DNA of 64,000 nucleotides from Planctomycetaceae bacterium (GTDB lineage Bacteria; Planctomycetota; Planctomycetia; Planctomycetales; Planctomycetaceae), in the NCBI GenBank assembly GCA_014762625.1, contig JABURQ010000073.1, positions 1-64,000 of the forward strand, written 5' to 3'. Positions 39,000-47,662 of this stretch are shown in pieces (within the stretch, counting starts at the first letter, position 1; each line of letters opens with the position of its first letter). The notes under the pieces were generated by a model. The model did not search any database, was not told where the DNA came from, and was given only the letters and a program-made list of their open reading frames with translations. A program made the translations under genes and the position numbers.

Positions 39000-40352
39000 A
39001 TGTCCCGCGATACCGACATTTGCATCACCGATGTGCAACTGACCTTCGAGCCGATTCCGTTTCGCGCTCCTCTCAAATTTGGCGGTCGTATTGTTGATCG
39101 ATCTTTCTCGATTGAAGTTTCGATACAGGTCGAAACTCGCGATGGACATCACGGTACAGGTCTCGGCAGCATGCCGGTCGGCAATATCTGGGCCTGGCCG
39201 TCCGAAAAGCTGGACGGTGATACCACCGCGAACCTGATGAAGAAATTCGCCGAGGAAACCGCTCTTCTCTACGGCCAGTTTCCCGATTATGGGCATCCCC
39301 TGGATATCGTGTTTCAGCTCTCCGCCGAATATCATCACCAGGGCAAAGCCATTTCGACGATGAAGCACGTCGATGAAGTGATGCCCGATCTGGCGCAACT
39401 CGTTTCAGCCAGTCCGTTCGATGCCGCGCTCCACGACGCATTCGGTCGCGCCAACGCCATCAATACCTACAACGGCTACTCGTCCGATTACATCGACTAC
39501 GATCTTTCCGAGTATCTCGACGATCAGTTCGCGGGAGAATATCTCGACCAATATACAACGCGAGAACCGAAAGACCGCATGCCGCTGTATCACCTGGTCG
39601 GCGCGATCGATCCTCTGACCGAGGGTGATATCGAAAAGCGGATCGACGACGACTTGCCCGAAACGCTGGGTGAGTGGATCGCCGCCGACGGTCTCACGCA
39701 TATGAAAATCAAACTGGCCGGGGATGATCTGGACTGGGACGTCGATCGAGTCTTGTCGATCGATCAAGTCGCAGCGGAAGCGCAGAACGCGCGCGGCTGC
39801 AAGGAGTGGTTCTATTCCTGCGACTTCAACGAAAAGTGTCCCGACATCCAGTACGTCATCGACTTCCTCAACAAGGTCAAAGAGCAGAATTCCGCCGCTT
39901 ACGACCGGATTCAATATCTGGAACAACCCACCAGTCGGCATATCAAAGAAGCCTCAGCGATCAATGTCGCCGAAGCCTCCAAACTGAAACCTGTGGTGAT
40001 CGACGAGGCTCTGGTCGATTACGAATCATTGCAACTCAGTCGCGAACTCGGTTACTCGGGAGTCGCTTTGAAAGCCTGTAAGGGCCAAACGGAATCCCTG
40101 TTGATGGCGGCGGCGGCTCAGAAATTCGGCATGTTCCTCTGTGTGCAGGATTTAACCTGCCCCGGCTATTCGTTTCTGCATTCCGCGTCACTCGCAGCTC
40201 GAATCCCGACGGTCGCCGCGATTGAAGGAAACGCCCGACAGTATTGCCCCGAAGCCAACAAGAAATGGGCCAACCACTATCCCGGCATGTTCGAGATCAC
40301 CGACGGCACTGTGGAGACGGGCTTGCTGAACGGCGAAGGACTCGGATTCTGA
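39000..40352 (+). CDS. Enolase-superfamily enzyme (MLE/mandelate racemase type)
   Basis: 450 residues from ATG 39000; an earlier TTG would overlap the preceding gene. The barrel has the MLE-type catalytic set: Lys236-Ile-Lys238 (second strand), metal ligands Asp275, Glu308 (YLEQPT) and Asp335 (VVIDEA), and Lys358 in VALKACK. With Lys on both sides it fits the muconate-lactonizing/dipeptide-epimerase branch more than mandelate racemase. It is longer than most (about 350-370), with an insert near residues 155-230. The substrate is unknown. It is probably co-transcribed with the ATP-grasp gene. Confidence 0.85.
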   Translation: MSRDTDICITDVQLTFEPIPFRAPLKFGGRIVDRSFSIEVSIQVETRDGHHGTGLGSMPVGNIWAWPSEKLDGDTTANLMKKFAEETALLYGQFPDYGHPLDIVFQLSAEYHHQGKAISTMKHVDEVMPDLAQLVSASPFDAALHDAFGRANAINTYNGYSSDYIDYDLSEYLDDQFAGEYLDQYTTREPKDRMPLYHLVGAIDPLTEGDIEKRIDDDLPETLGEWIAADGLTHMKIKLAGDDLDWDVDRVLSIDQVAAEAQNARGCKEWFYSCDFNEKCPDIQYVIDFLNKVKEQNSAAYDRIQYLEQPTSRHIKEASAINVAEASKLKPVVIDEALVDYESLQLSRELGYSGVALKACKGQTESLLMAAAAQKFGMFLCVQDLTCPGYSFLHSASLAARIPTVAAIEGNARQYCPEANKKWANHYPGMFEITDGTVETGLLNGEGLGF

Positions 40353-40389
40353 GACCTTCGCTCCTCATTCGATTGTGTGAAAGAATCCC

Positions 40390-42147
40390 ATGAAGCACTC
40401 GCTCGTTCTTCTCTGCGCATTTCTTATCTCCTCATTCGCGGGATTTCTAACCGCCGAACCTCCTAATGTCATCGTATTTCTGACCGACGACCAGGGCTGG
40501 GGGGACTTGTCATTGAATGGCAACGAAAACCTTTCTACGCCGCATATCGACGCTCTCGCCCGGGAGGGAGCGTCCTTCGACCGGTTTTACGTCTGTCCGG
40601 TCTGCTCCCCGACGCGAGCCGAATTCCTCACCGGACGATATCATCCACGCGGCGGTGTGAAGGGAGTGAGTACCGGAGAAGAGCGGCTGGACCTGGACGA
40701 AGTCACCATCGCCGACACATTCAAACAGGCAGGATACGCCACCGCCGCCTTCGGAAAATGGCACAACGGCACGCAATACCCCTATCATCCCCGCGCCCGT
40801 GGTTTCGATGAATACTACGGTATGACGTCCGGTCACTGGGGACATTACTTTTCGCCGATTCTCGACCACAACGGTAGGATCGTGCGGGGCAAGGGTTACG
40901 TGATCAACGATTTAACCGATCATGCGCTCGACTTTATTGAAAAGAATCACGAACATCCCTTCTTCTGCTATCTGCCGTATAACACTCCTCACTCACCGTT
41001 CCAGGTGCCGGATGAGGATTACCGGAAATTCGCCGATGCCCCGATCGAGATGCGAAACCGGGATCCCGAGAAGGAGGAAATTGATAAGACACGCGCCGCA
41101 CTCGCGATGTGCGAGAACATCGATCACAACGTCGGTCGTATCCTGAACAAACTCGACGAGCTTCAACTCACCGAAAACACCATCGTCGTCTACTTCACCG
41201 ACAACGGTCCGAATACCTGGCGATGGAACGGCGGAATGAAGGGTAAGAAAGGGGCGACCGATGAGGGAGGCGTCCGGGTGCCGTGCCTGATTCGCTGGCC
41301 GGGTCAGATTCCCGCGGGAATCAAAATTCCACAGATTGCAGCGGCCATCGACCTGTTACCGACCTTGACGGACCTGGCCGGAATTGAGCCGGTCGGTCGG
41401 AAACCTCTGGACGGGAAAAGTCTCAAGCCGTTGTTGACCGCGACGGCCGAAAAGTGGCCGGAGCGAATGATTTTCTCCAAATGGCAAAAGAAAGTGAGTG
41501 TGCGAACGCAACGTTACCGACTCGATCACACCGGTAAATTATTCGACATGATCGATGATCCCGGACAACATACCGACATCAGCAATCAATTGCCGGAGGT
41601 CGCCAAACTCTTACGCGCGGAGGTAGGTCGCTGGAAAGCGGAAATGAACGCCGAACTCTCCGCCGATCACCGCCCCTTGACGCTGGGCTACGCGACCGCT
41701 CCCGAAACTCAACTTCCGGCGCGAGACGGTGATTATTCCGGCCACGTCGCCCGCAGCGGTCGCGCCCCGAACTGTTCCTTCTTCACAAACTGGACTTCGA
41801 CCGAAGATCGGATCTGGTGGGACGTCGATGTTCTGGAACCGGGAACTTACGACGTGCTTATGATGTCGACTTGCGAAGCGCAAAACGTCGGAGCGAGATT
41901 CGAGTTAAGCCTCGGAGAGGCGAACCTCACCGCAACCGCGGAAGAAACCCACGACCCTCCTTTGCATGGAGCTGAAGCGGATCGGGCCAATCGCGGAAGC
42001 GAATCGTACGTGAAAGACTTTAAGGAATGGAAGCTGGGACAGATGACATTAACTCCCGGTGAAGGACGTCTTTCACTGAGAGCGTTGGAGATCCCAGGTC
42101 GGGGAGTGGTCGATGTGCGGATGTTGATCTTTCGACGCACCGAATAG
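40390..42147 (+). CDS. Exported sulfatase (FGly-type)
   Basis: 585 residues with a signal peptide (LLCAFLISSFAGFLTA). Family features are NVIVFLTDDQGWGDLS with the metal Asp pair, the formylglycine site CSPTR with Cys72, GKWHNG and FTDNGP. The Cys must be oxidised to formylglycine by a maturase that is not in this window. From about residue 440 on there is an extra beta-rich domain (TNWTSTEDRIWWDVDVLEPG), probably a carbohydrate-binding type. It likely removes sulfate from polysaccharides outside the cytoplasm. It follows the enolase gene by 37 bases. Confidence 0.95.
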   Translation: MKHSLVLLCAFLISSFAGFLTAEPPNVIVFLTDDQGWGDLSLNGNENLSTPHIDALAREGASFDRFYVCPVCSPTRAEFLTGRYHPRGGVKGVSTGEERLDLDEVTIADTFKQAGYATAAFGKWHNGTQYPYHPRARGFDEYYGMTSGHWGHYFSPILDHNGRIVRGKGYVINDLTDHALDFIEKNHEHPFFCYLPYNTPHSPFQVPDEDYRKFADAPIEMRNRDPEKEEIDKTRAALAMCENIDHNVGRILNKLDELQLTENTIVVYFTDNGPNTWRWNGGMKGKKGATDEGGVRVPCLIRWPGQIPAGIKIPQIAAAIDLLPTLTDLAGIEPVGRKPLDGKSLKPLLTATAEKWPERMIFSKWQKKVSVRTQRYRLDHTGKLFDMIDDPGQHTDISNQLPEVAKLLRAEVGRWKAEMNAELSADHRPLTLGYATAPETQLPARDGDYSGHVARSGRAPNCSFFTNWTSTEDRIWWDVDVLEPGTYDVLMMSTCEAQNVGARFELSLGEANLTATAEETHDPPLHGAEADRANRGSESYVKDFKEWKLGQMTLTPGEGRLSLRALEIPGRGVVDVRMLIFRRTE

Positions 42148-42153
42148 CGAGAC

Positions 42154-42903
42154 TCAACGAATCGTCGCCAGTTTCATTTCGATCAGCTCCAGACACAGAT
42201 CGATCAATTCCTCTCGTGATATTTTGAACGACATCGCAACTTGAAGCTCTTCCAGTGTCACTGCGCCTCGTTCGTGCAGCACATCGACCATTTCCAGGCC
42301 GTCCTCTTCGAGTAACGCCGTCCGGATATCATTTTTGACCGGATAAAACTGGACCACCGCCGGGACATCCGCATTATCCCCCAGCAGAGCGGCGGTGTGG
42401 AACGTGGTGCGTACGCAAATTGGATTGACCTGTATTTTCAGGTGTTCATTATCGCCGAACTCTGCCGCCAGCTTCTCTGAGACAGTCAATTGTCCCTGAA
42501 AAGCGACGTGCGTCAACCGGTTCTCCCGGGCGACCTCTTCGATTTGGTGACGAGCCTGCTGACAGCGAATAACGTCTTGCTGTTCTGCGGTTAGTTCAAC
42601 CTGTTCGGGAAGCCAGTTGAGAAATCGTTCGCCGTCCGAAATACCGGTATCGTACGCCAGTAACGGCACAGTCTTCACGTATTGGACAATCAGGTTTTCG
42701 AATTGGTCTTCATCGAAGAACTCAGCGACGAATTCGATCTGATCTTTCACCTTGTTGAATCGCTTGTCGAGATTTCCGTCGGTGAACATCTTCAGCATCT
42801 CGGCGGTATTGCCGTTTTTCAGATCCCCCACCACGTTGTCATTGCGCGCGATGGAAAGCGATTCCGCGTATTTGTCGAGCTGTTGACGATAAGCGTCTGA
42901 CAT
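42154..42903 (-). CDS. Putative partner protein of the MNIO oxidase
   Basis: 249 residues. The N-terminal half is helical and lightly resembles DUF2063/MbnC-type partners (DQFENLIVQYVKTVPLLAYD, ISDGERFLNWLPEQ); the C-terminal part ends in a winged-helix-like segment (ERGAVTLEELQVAMSFK). No enzyme motif is visible. Its ATG is only 20 bases from the MNIO stop and the two genes run in one direction, the usual layout of MNIO-partner pairs in which the partner delivers a peptide substrate. The family match is weak, so the assignment rests mainly on context. Confidence 0.6.
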   Translation of the reverse strand: MSDAYRQQLDKYAESLSIARNDNVVGDLKNGNTAEMLKMFTDGNLDKRFNKVKDQIEFVAEFFDEDQFENLIVQYVKTVPLLAYDTGISDGERFLNWLPEQVELTAEQQDVIRCQQARHQIEEVARENRLTHVAFQGQLTVSEKLAAEFGDNEHLKIQVNPICVRTTFHTAALLGDNADVPAVVQFYPVKNDIRTALLEEDGLEMVDVLHERGAVTLEELQVAMSFKISREELIDLCLELIEMKLATIR

Positions 42904-42923
42904 GATTCACTCCGAGCCTACTT

Positions 42924-43754
42924 CTAAGTCGAGACGGCGTAAACCTCTTCCATGATCTCGCGGACTCGTCGCACTTCGTTGCGCCAACCCGCTTCGTCCG
43001 GAAACTCCTGATCGCGTTCGATAAACACCGCGTTGACTTTCCCTGTTCCCTGTTCCAGAGAAAATCGGTAGAGATCGAAAACATCTTCGGGAATCGGGTG
43101 GGAATGACTGTCGATATATTTTTCGACTTTCTCGTCATAAACACCGCCCGCTAGATGCATTTGCACTGCGTTCGCGTGAGACATCACCTCGGCGATGAAC
43201 TCGTAAGCGTCGTAACCAAAGTTGACCGAGTTGGCATAAACGTTCGTCACATCGAGCAACCAACCGCTTCCCGAACGTTTCAGAGTTTCCGTGAGAAACT
43301 CCTGTTCGCTCATTTCTCCCTCGAACTGGAACAGATAAGCGATATTTTCAAGATAAAATCGACGATCACCGAAGTAGTTCTGAATGACGTCCAGATTCCG
43401 GACAGTCGCTTCCAGCGCTTCTCGCGTATAGGGAGGAGGGGCGAAGTGACCCATCTCGACTCCCTCGTGCGCGTTCCGGGTAAAGCCGAGGTGATCGCTG
43501 ATCGAGTCGGCTCCGTTTTCGTCGGCGATCTCTTTCAGCGCCTGCATGTATTTTTCACCCGGAGGGTCGGCCGAGGCGACGGAGAGCTTGAGCGCGTGGA
43601 TGCTGACGTGATCGAATTCGAGGTCCTGTAGATATCTCTCCACGCGCAGTGGATCGTCGGCGCGTTCGAAGGTAATCTCGCAGCCGTTAATCGCGGGATC
43701 GGTCAATATAGGCCGATTCTGTTCGCGAAGTGCATATCCGATGGTTGGTAACAT
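42924..43754 (-). CDS. MNIO-family (DUF692) multinuclear iron oxidase
   Basis: 276 residues from ATG 43754, which follows GAGGAG at seven bases; a longer in-frame reading to 44048 runs through a terminator and is not used. The TIM-barrel shows the DUF692 series: start LPTIGYALREQN, SDHLGFTRN, ENIAYLF, DVTNVYANSVNFGYDAYEF, MHLAGG, DSHSHPIPEDVFDLY and the final IERDQEFP, giving the His/Glu/Asp set that binds two or three irons. Known members (MbnB, TglH, ChrH, bufferin enzymes) modify cysteines of peptides. The adjacent downstream gene may be the partner. HLAGG replaces the usual HLAGH. No peptide substrate gene is seen nearby. Confidence 0.88.
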   Translation of the reverse strand: MLPTIGYALREQNRPILTDPAINGCEITFERADDPLRVERYLQDLEFDHVSIHALKLSVASADPPGEKYMQALKEIADENGADSISDHLGFTRNAHEGVEMGHFAPPPYTREALEATVRNLDVIQNYFGDRRFYLENIAYLFQFEGEMSEQEFLTETLKRSGSGWLLDVTNVYANSVNFGYDAYEFIAEVMSHANAVQMHLAGGVYDEKVEKYIDSHSHPIPEDVFDLYRFSLEQGTGKVNAVFIERDQEFPDEAGWRNEVRRVREIMEEVYAVST

Positions 43755-44098
43755 TCCCGCTCCTCTACTCCAAAATTCCCTGGAAAGTGAAGATGCTGTT
43801 TTGCCTATTAGGGCATCCGATTTTGCGGATCGATCGGACAGAGAACTTACTACCTTTTTGTCGAGAAGTGGGCCATTGCCCATAAAAAACCCCGGCAAGC
43901 CGGGGTAAGAGCTTGTCTTCGCTTTCGCTTTTCGAGGCGAGAATGAGCGAGCTGCTGCCCGATTGAGGCGGTCGAAGCAGCCGAATCCCCAAGATTCGGC
44001 GATGCAGATCAACGACGAGCGGGTGACAGACTCGCCATTCGTCGCCAAAATGGAATTTGAAGACTGGCTCTACAGGGAAATGATAACAGCAGCCGGAA
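43755..44098. other. Intergenic region between MNIO and pilT
   Basis: A 344-base gap holding the pilT terminator (43884-43905) and the presumed promoter of the MNIO gene; GAGGAG lies just ahead of ATG 43754. No gene is supported in it: an open frame crosses it on the minus strand, continuous with the MNIO gene, but its extra residues look unlike protein. No precursor-peptide gene with Cys-rich content was found. Confidence 0.5.
43884..43905 (-). terminator. Rho-independent terminator of pilT
   Basis: Seven-base stem CCCCGGC / GCCGGGG (43890-43896 with 43899-43905), two-base loop as drawn, and an A-run on the plus strand (U-tract on the minus strand). It lies about 190 bases beyond the pilT stop and upstream of the MNIO start. 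Confidence 0.8.
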
Positions 44099-45247
44099 TT
44101 ACAAAATGGCGGCGGCTTTGACGTTGATGCCTTTGAGTTGCATTTTGAGTTCTTCGACATTCGGAGAAATCTCGAATGCGGCGGCTCGACTGACCAGTTC
44201 CTTATTGATGAAGTAATACAGGCTGTCGTTGAACAACTGCATCCCGTCGTCTTTACCGATGCGGATTGCGGCGGCCAGTTTTTCGTCCTCTTCTTCCAGC
44301 ACCAGTTTGCGGACGGTCGGATTGAATCGCATGATTTCGACGATCGGCACGCGAGGTGGAACATCGACAAGTGTCGGCAACAGTTTCTGTGCGACGATCG
44401 CTCGCATATTAAAGCCCATCGATCCGCGGATCGCCTTGTGCATATCCATCGGGAACAGGTCGAGAATACGACCGATCGTACTCGGGGCTCCCGAGGCGTG
44501 AATCGTTCCGAACACCAAGTGCCCCGTTTCGGCGGCGTGGATCGCCGTTTCGAACGTTTCGCGGTCACGCATCTCACCCACCAGCATGATATCGGGGTCT
44601 TCACGCACGGCGTGTTTCATGGCGACGTGAAAGTCGATCACGTCCTGACCGATTTCACGTTGATTGATGAGGCACTTATCGGAGGTGAAAATAAATTCGA
44701 TCGGGTCTTCAATTGTGAGAATGTGTTTGCGGTAATTCGCGTTCACCCAGTTCAGCATCGACGCGATGGTAGTCGATTTACCGGAACCCGTCACCCCAGC
44801 GAGCAGGACCATTCCCTGGTCGAACTTACAAAGCTCTTCCATCACAGGAGGCAAATTCAATCCTTCGAAGTTGGGAATCGAGCGTTCAATTTTACGAGCC
44901 ACCATCCCGACCTTGCTCAATTGAGTCAGCAGATTGACACGAAAACGCCAGGACTCGCCATCCTGGATGATCGTTTTCGCGAAGTCGGCCCCGCCGTCCC
45001 GATGGAAAATATCCAGGTTCCGCTGGTCCATCATGGCAAACGTGAGCTTGATCATCTCCTCTTCGGAGATGGGATCCATTTCCAGCGCTCGCAAGGTTCC
45101 CTTCACGCGAAAAATCGGAGGTCGATTCACTTGCAGATGGATATCGGACGCACCATGTTTGATACCGAGACGGAAAATCTTGTCGATCTCGATTTCTTTC
45201 TTGGGAACGAAAGTCGATTCGGTGTAGTCGGCAACTGTCAGAGGCAT
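44099..45247 (-). CDS. pilT: PilT-type retraction ATPase
   Basis: 382 residues, typical of PilT. Walker A (AGVTGSGKSTT), the Asp box, Walker B (DIMLVGEMRDRETFETA), His box GHLVFGTIHASGAPSTI, and the AIRL-like segment around residue 270 (IVAQKLLPTLVDV) are present. There is no tetracysteine motif, so it is not PilB/GspE. PilT powers pilus retraction; here it is isolated from other pilus genes, and the secretion operon is 30 kb away, so its partner machine is uncertain. Confidence 0.93.
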   Translation of the reverse strand: MPLTVADYTESTFVPKKEIEIDKIFRLGIKHGASDIHLQVNRPPIFRVKGTLRALEMDPISEEEMIKLTFAMMDQRNLDIFHRDGGADFAKTIIQDGESWRFRVNLLTQLSKVGMVARKIERSIPNFEGLNLPPVMEELCKFDQGMVLLAGVTGSGKSTTIASMLNWVNANYRKHILTIEDPIEFIFTSDKCLINQREIGQDVIDFHVAMKHAVREDPDIMLVGEMRDRETFETAIHAAETGHLVFGTIHASGAPSTIGRILDLFPMDMHKAIRGSMGFNMRAIVAQKLLPTLVDVPPRVPIVEIMRFNPTVRKLVLEEEDEKLAAAIRIGKDDGMQLFNDSLYYFINKELVSRAAAFEISPNVEELKMQLKGINVKAAAIL

Positions 45248-45306
45248 GAAAAAAACCTCGAATTCTCGGGAATGGGCAAGAAATCAGTAATAGATGTGAA
45301 CGAGCA

Positions 45307-46086
45307 TTATACCGTCAAATTGAAGCGAACGGGAACCCCCTTTTCCGCAAGATAATGCTTTGTTTCATCAATCGTGTATTCATTGAAATGGAAAATGCTC
45401 GCCGCCAAGGCCGCGCTCGCTCCTCCCGCGGTCAACGCTTCATACAAATGATGTGGATTCCCCGCTCCACCGCTCGCCACGACCGGAATCTGTACCGCAT
45501 CGGACACTGCGCGGGTGATCTCGATATCGTATCCATCCTTCGTTCCATCAGCATCCATGGATGTAAGCACGATCTCACCCGCACCGAGCTTTTCAACTTC
45601 GAGCGCCCACTCCACCGCCTGTAATCCGGTCGGGATGCGCCCGCCGTTGATGTGAACGTCCCAGAATTCTTCGCCGTCTTTGTCGATTCGTTTAGGATCG
45701 ATATTCACCACGATACATTGGCTCCCGAACCGCAACGCAGCCTCTTTGACAAAATCCGGATCTTTCACGGCGGCGGAATTGATGGAAACCTTGTCGCATC
45801 CGGCATTCAGCAACAGACGGATATCCTCCAGGGTCCGAATTCCACCTCCGACCGTGAGCGGCATGAAAATCACTTCCGACGTTCGACTCACGACGTCCAG
45901 AATGATATCGCGTTCCTCGTGGGAAGCAGTGATATCGAGAAAGACCAGTTCGTCGGCCCCTTCATCTTCGTACCGACGGGCGATTTCGACGGGATCGCCG
46001 GCATCGCGCAGGTTGAGAAAATTTACCCCTTTGACCACGCGTCCGGCGTGAACGTCGAGACAGGGAATGATTCGTTTGGCTAGCAT
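45307..46086 (-). CDS. hisF: Imidazole glycerol phosphate synthase cyclase subunit HisF
   Basis: 259 residues, full length. HisF uses ammonia from HisH to close the imidazole ring in histidine biosynthesis. Motifs are KRIIPCLD with catalytic Asp11, [30 protein letters not shown] with catalytic Asp130 and [14 protein letters not shown]. HisH, its partner, is not in the window. hisB and hisC lie about 5-7 kb away on the same strand, so the pathway genes are scattered. Confidence 0.97.
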   Translation of the reverse strand: MLAKRIIPCLDVHAGRVVKGVNFLNLRDAGDPVEIARRYEDEGADELVFLDITASHEERDIILDVVSRTSEVIFMPLTVGGGIRTLEDIRLLLNAGCDKVSINSAAVKDPDFVKEAALRFGSQCIVVNIDPKRIDKDGEEFWDVHINGGRIPTGLQAVEWALEVEKLGAGEIVLTSMDADGTKDGYDIEITRAVSDAVQIPVVASGGAGNPHHLYEALTAGGASAALAASIFHFNEYTIDETKHYLAEKGVPVRFNLTV

Positions 46087-46193
46087 AATATCCTCGGTCG
46101 TCTCAATAGTTCATTCCCGAGACGTGAGTCGGGAGTGCGATCCCTCCAGACTATCAGATCATCAATCGAGCGGGAATTGAGCGAGCCGATTTC

Positions 46194-47627
46194 TTATCTC
46201 GCCATAAGATATTGGGCCAGCAATTCAAGGTTTTCACTGAAGACTTCGCTGGAAATGTAAGGGTCCCCTTCGCGGAACTTCGCCTGTCCGATGAGGCGAC
46301 GACCGTCATATCGCAGAATCCACCTCCCGGAATCGTCCAGAGAACGTAGAACGGTCTGCACCTGTGTCTCCAATTCCTCGCGAGTCAGTTTCGGCGTCAG
46401 AAATGTGCCGTTACGAACCAGTTCCCGATATTGGGCTTCGAGTTCTTCGATATGCGATTCGGTCTTCCAGCCGTAGTGACTGGGAAGATCGCTGTCGTCG
46501 TATGTCAGAAAGTACCTCTTCCCCTGTCGGTTCATGTAGAGGGGACGATTGGTTTCGAGTTCGTAATAGCGTGCATACCGTCCATCCGGAAGACGCGACC
46601 TTTTGAGATAGGTGATCGCCTTGGGAATCGGGTCCAGATAACGGTCGTCTCCCGTTAGATTGTAGATTTTCATCAGCACTTCCATAGCGGTCTCCGACTC
46701 GCGTCCACTCACGCCCGGCGGTTCGAATGCCCGCGCCCAACTCGGTTGCATGTCGTAGTTATACTGTTGAGCCCAAGCCGGTTGAGGATTGGGGAGTTGC
46801 GCGTCGATTAGAAAATCTCCGAGACGCACAATCGCCTGTCGATATTTCGGATGTCGATAGATCTCCCAGGCATCATTGAGTGTCTCGAAAACGTAGCCCG
46901 CCAGATCATCGTTTAGCGTGTAAAGATCCCAATAGTTCTTGATCCGATTCTCACTCCGCCAGTCATAATCGGGGAAGTTTGCTTTCTTCCGCGGATGTGG
47001 AGTGATGCCTTCCTCATCCCAGCCTTGCGGAAAAGCGCCGTTGGAAAATTGAGCGGCGAGCAGCGCATCGAGCCCAATCTGGACCGCTTCATGGATTGCC
47101 GCATGATTGAACTGGAGGGCGCGATCGGTCTGCATCAGAAATCGTAATGCCGTTTGAGAGATGCCGTCATCGAGACTCGAAAAATTGCGGTTCTTACCTC
47201 CCCCTTTTCCGTTTTGATAACGGGCAAGCTTGTCTCCTCGCGGATTGAAATCAATGGCGTTCGTCCAGGCTCCAGATTGAAGTTGACCGTGCAACAGAGC
47301 TTTCGCGGCCGAGGTCGCCGCGTTCAGGTAATATTCGTCTCCGGTCGCTTCCCAGGCACGAAGATAGGCTAGGCCCACACGAGGAGTTCCCGGAGGCTGA
47401 ACCCAAATCTGGTCGATTGTTGCTGGGCCTTCTCCCCAGCGGATTTTCAGATCGGGGCTGTAGTGGTAGACGTAGCCGCCGTGATTGGCGACTTGTTCGT
47501 AGTAGAACGTCGCGGCCTTTTTCATTGCCGCTTCAACCTCATCCGCCAGAGATTCCGCAGCAGCGGAGCGAAGCCCCGACAGAGTGACCAGCATCAAAAG
47601 ACAGGACAAAAATAATTTCTTTCGCAT
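46194..47627 (-). CDS. Exported pectate lyase-like protein (PL10-like)
   Basis: 477 residues from ATG 47627, with AGGGGTG seven bases ahead; an in-frame GTG at 47636 is a weaker choice. A signal peptide ([15 protein letters not shown]) precedes an alpha-helical toroid with repeats like [17 protein letters not shown] and [15 protein letters not shown], and phrases ([33 protein letters not shown]) that recall PL10 pectate lyases. It could cleave pectin-like polysaccharide. Catalytic residues were not assigned with certainty. The mgtE gene precedes it with a 35-base gap. Confidence 0.78.
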   Translation of the reverse strand: MRKKLFLSCLLMLVTLSGLRSAAAESLADEVEAAMKKAATFYYEQVANHGGYVYHYSPDLKIRWGEGPATIDQIWVQPPGTPRVGLAYLRAWEATGDEYYLNAATSAAKALLHGQLQSGAWTNAIDFNPRGDKLARYQNGKGGGKNRNFSSLDDGISQTALRFLMQTDRALQFNHAAIHEAVQIGLDALLAAQFSNGAFPQGWDEEGITPHPRKKANFPDYDWRSENRIKNYWDLYTLNDDLAGYVFETLNDAWEIYRHPKYRQAIVRLGDFLIDAQLPNPQPAWAQQYNYDMQPSWARAFEPPGVSGRESETAMEVLMKIYNLTGDDRYLDPIPKAITYLKRSRLPDGRYARYYELETNRPLYMNRQGKRYFLTYDDSDLPSHYGWKTESHIEELEAQYRELVRNGTFLTPKLTREELETQVQTVLRSLDDSGRWILRYDGRRLIGQAKFREGDPYISSEVFSENLELLAQYLMAR

Positions 47628-47662
47628 AGAACGCACCCCTCAAGCATGTGCCATCACCCAAC

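Noticed and set aside
42839-43144. Short minus-strand frame inside the MNIO/partner genes considered as a precursor peptide
   Set aside because: It lies within two well-supported genes in another frame and lacks a leader plus Cys-core pattern.
43755-44048. Longer N-terminus for the MNIO protein
   Set aside because: It would run through the pilT terminator hairpin; GAGGAG ahead of ATG 43754 and the family's usual LPTIGY start favour the shorter protein.
44138-45355. A 405-codon plus-strand open frame antisense to pilT
   Set aside because: PilT on the minus strand has all ATPase motifs; the antisense product is His/Arg-rich with no recognisable domain.
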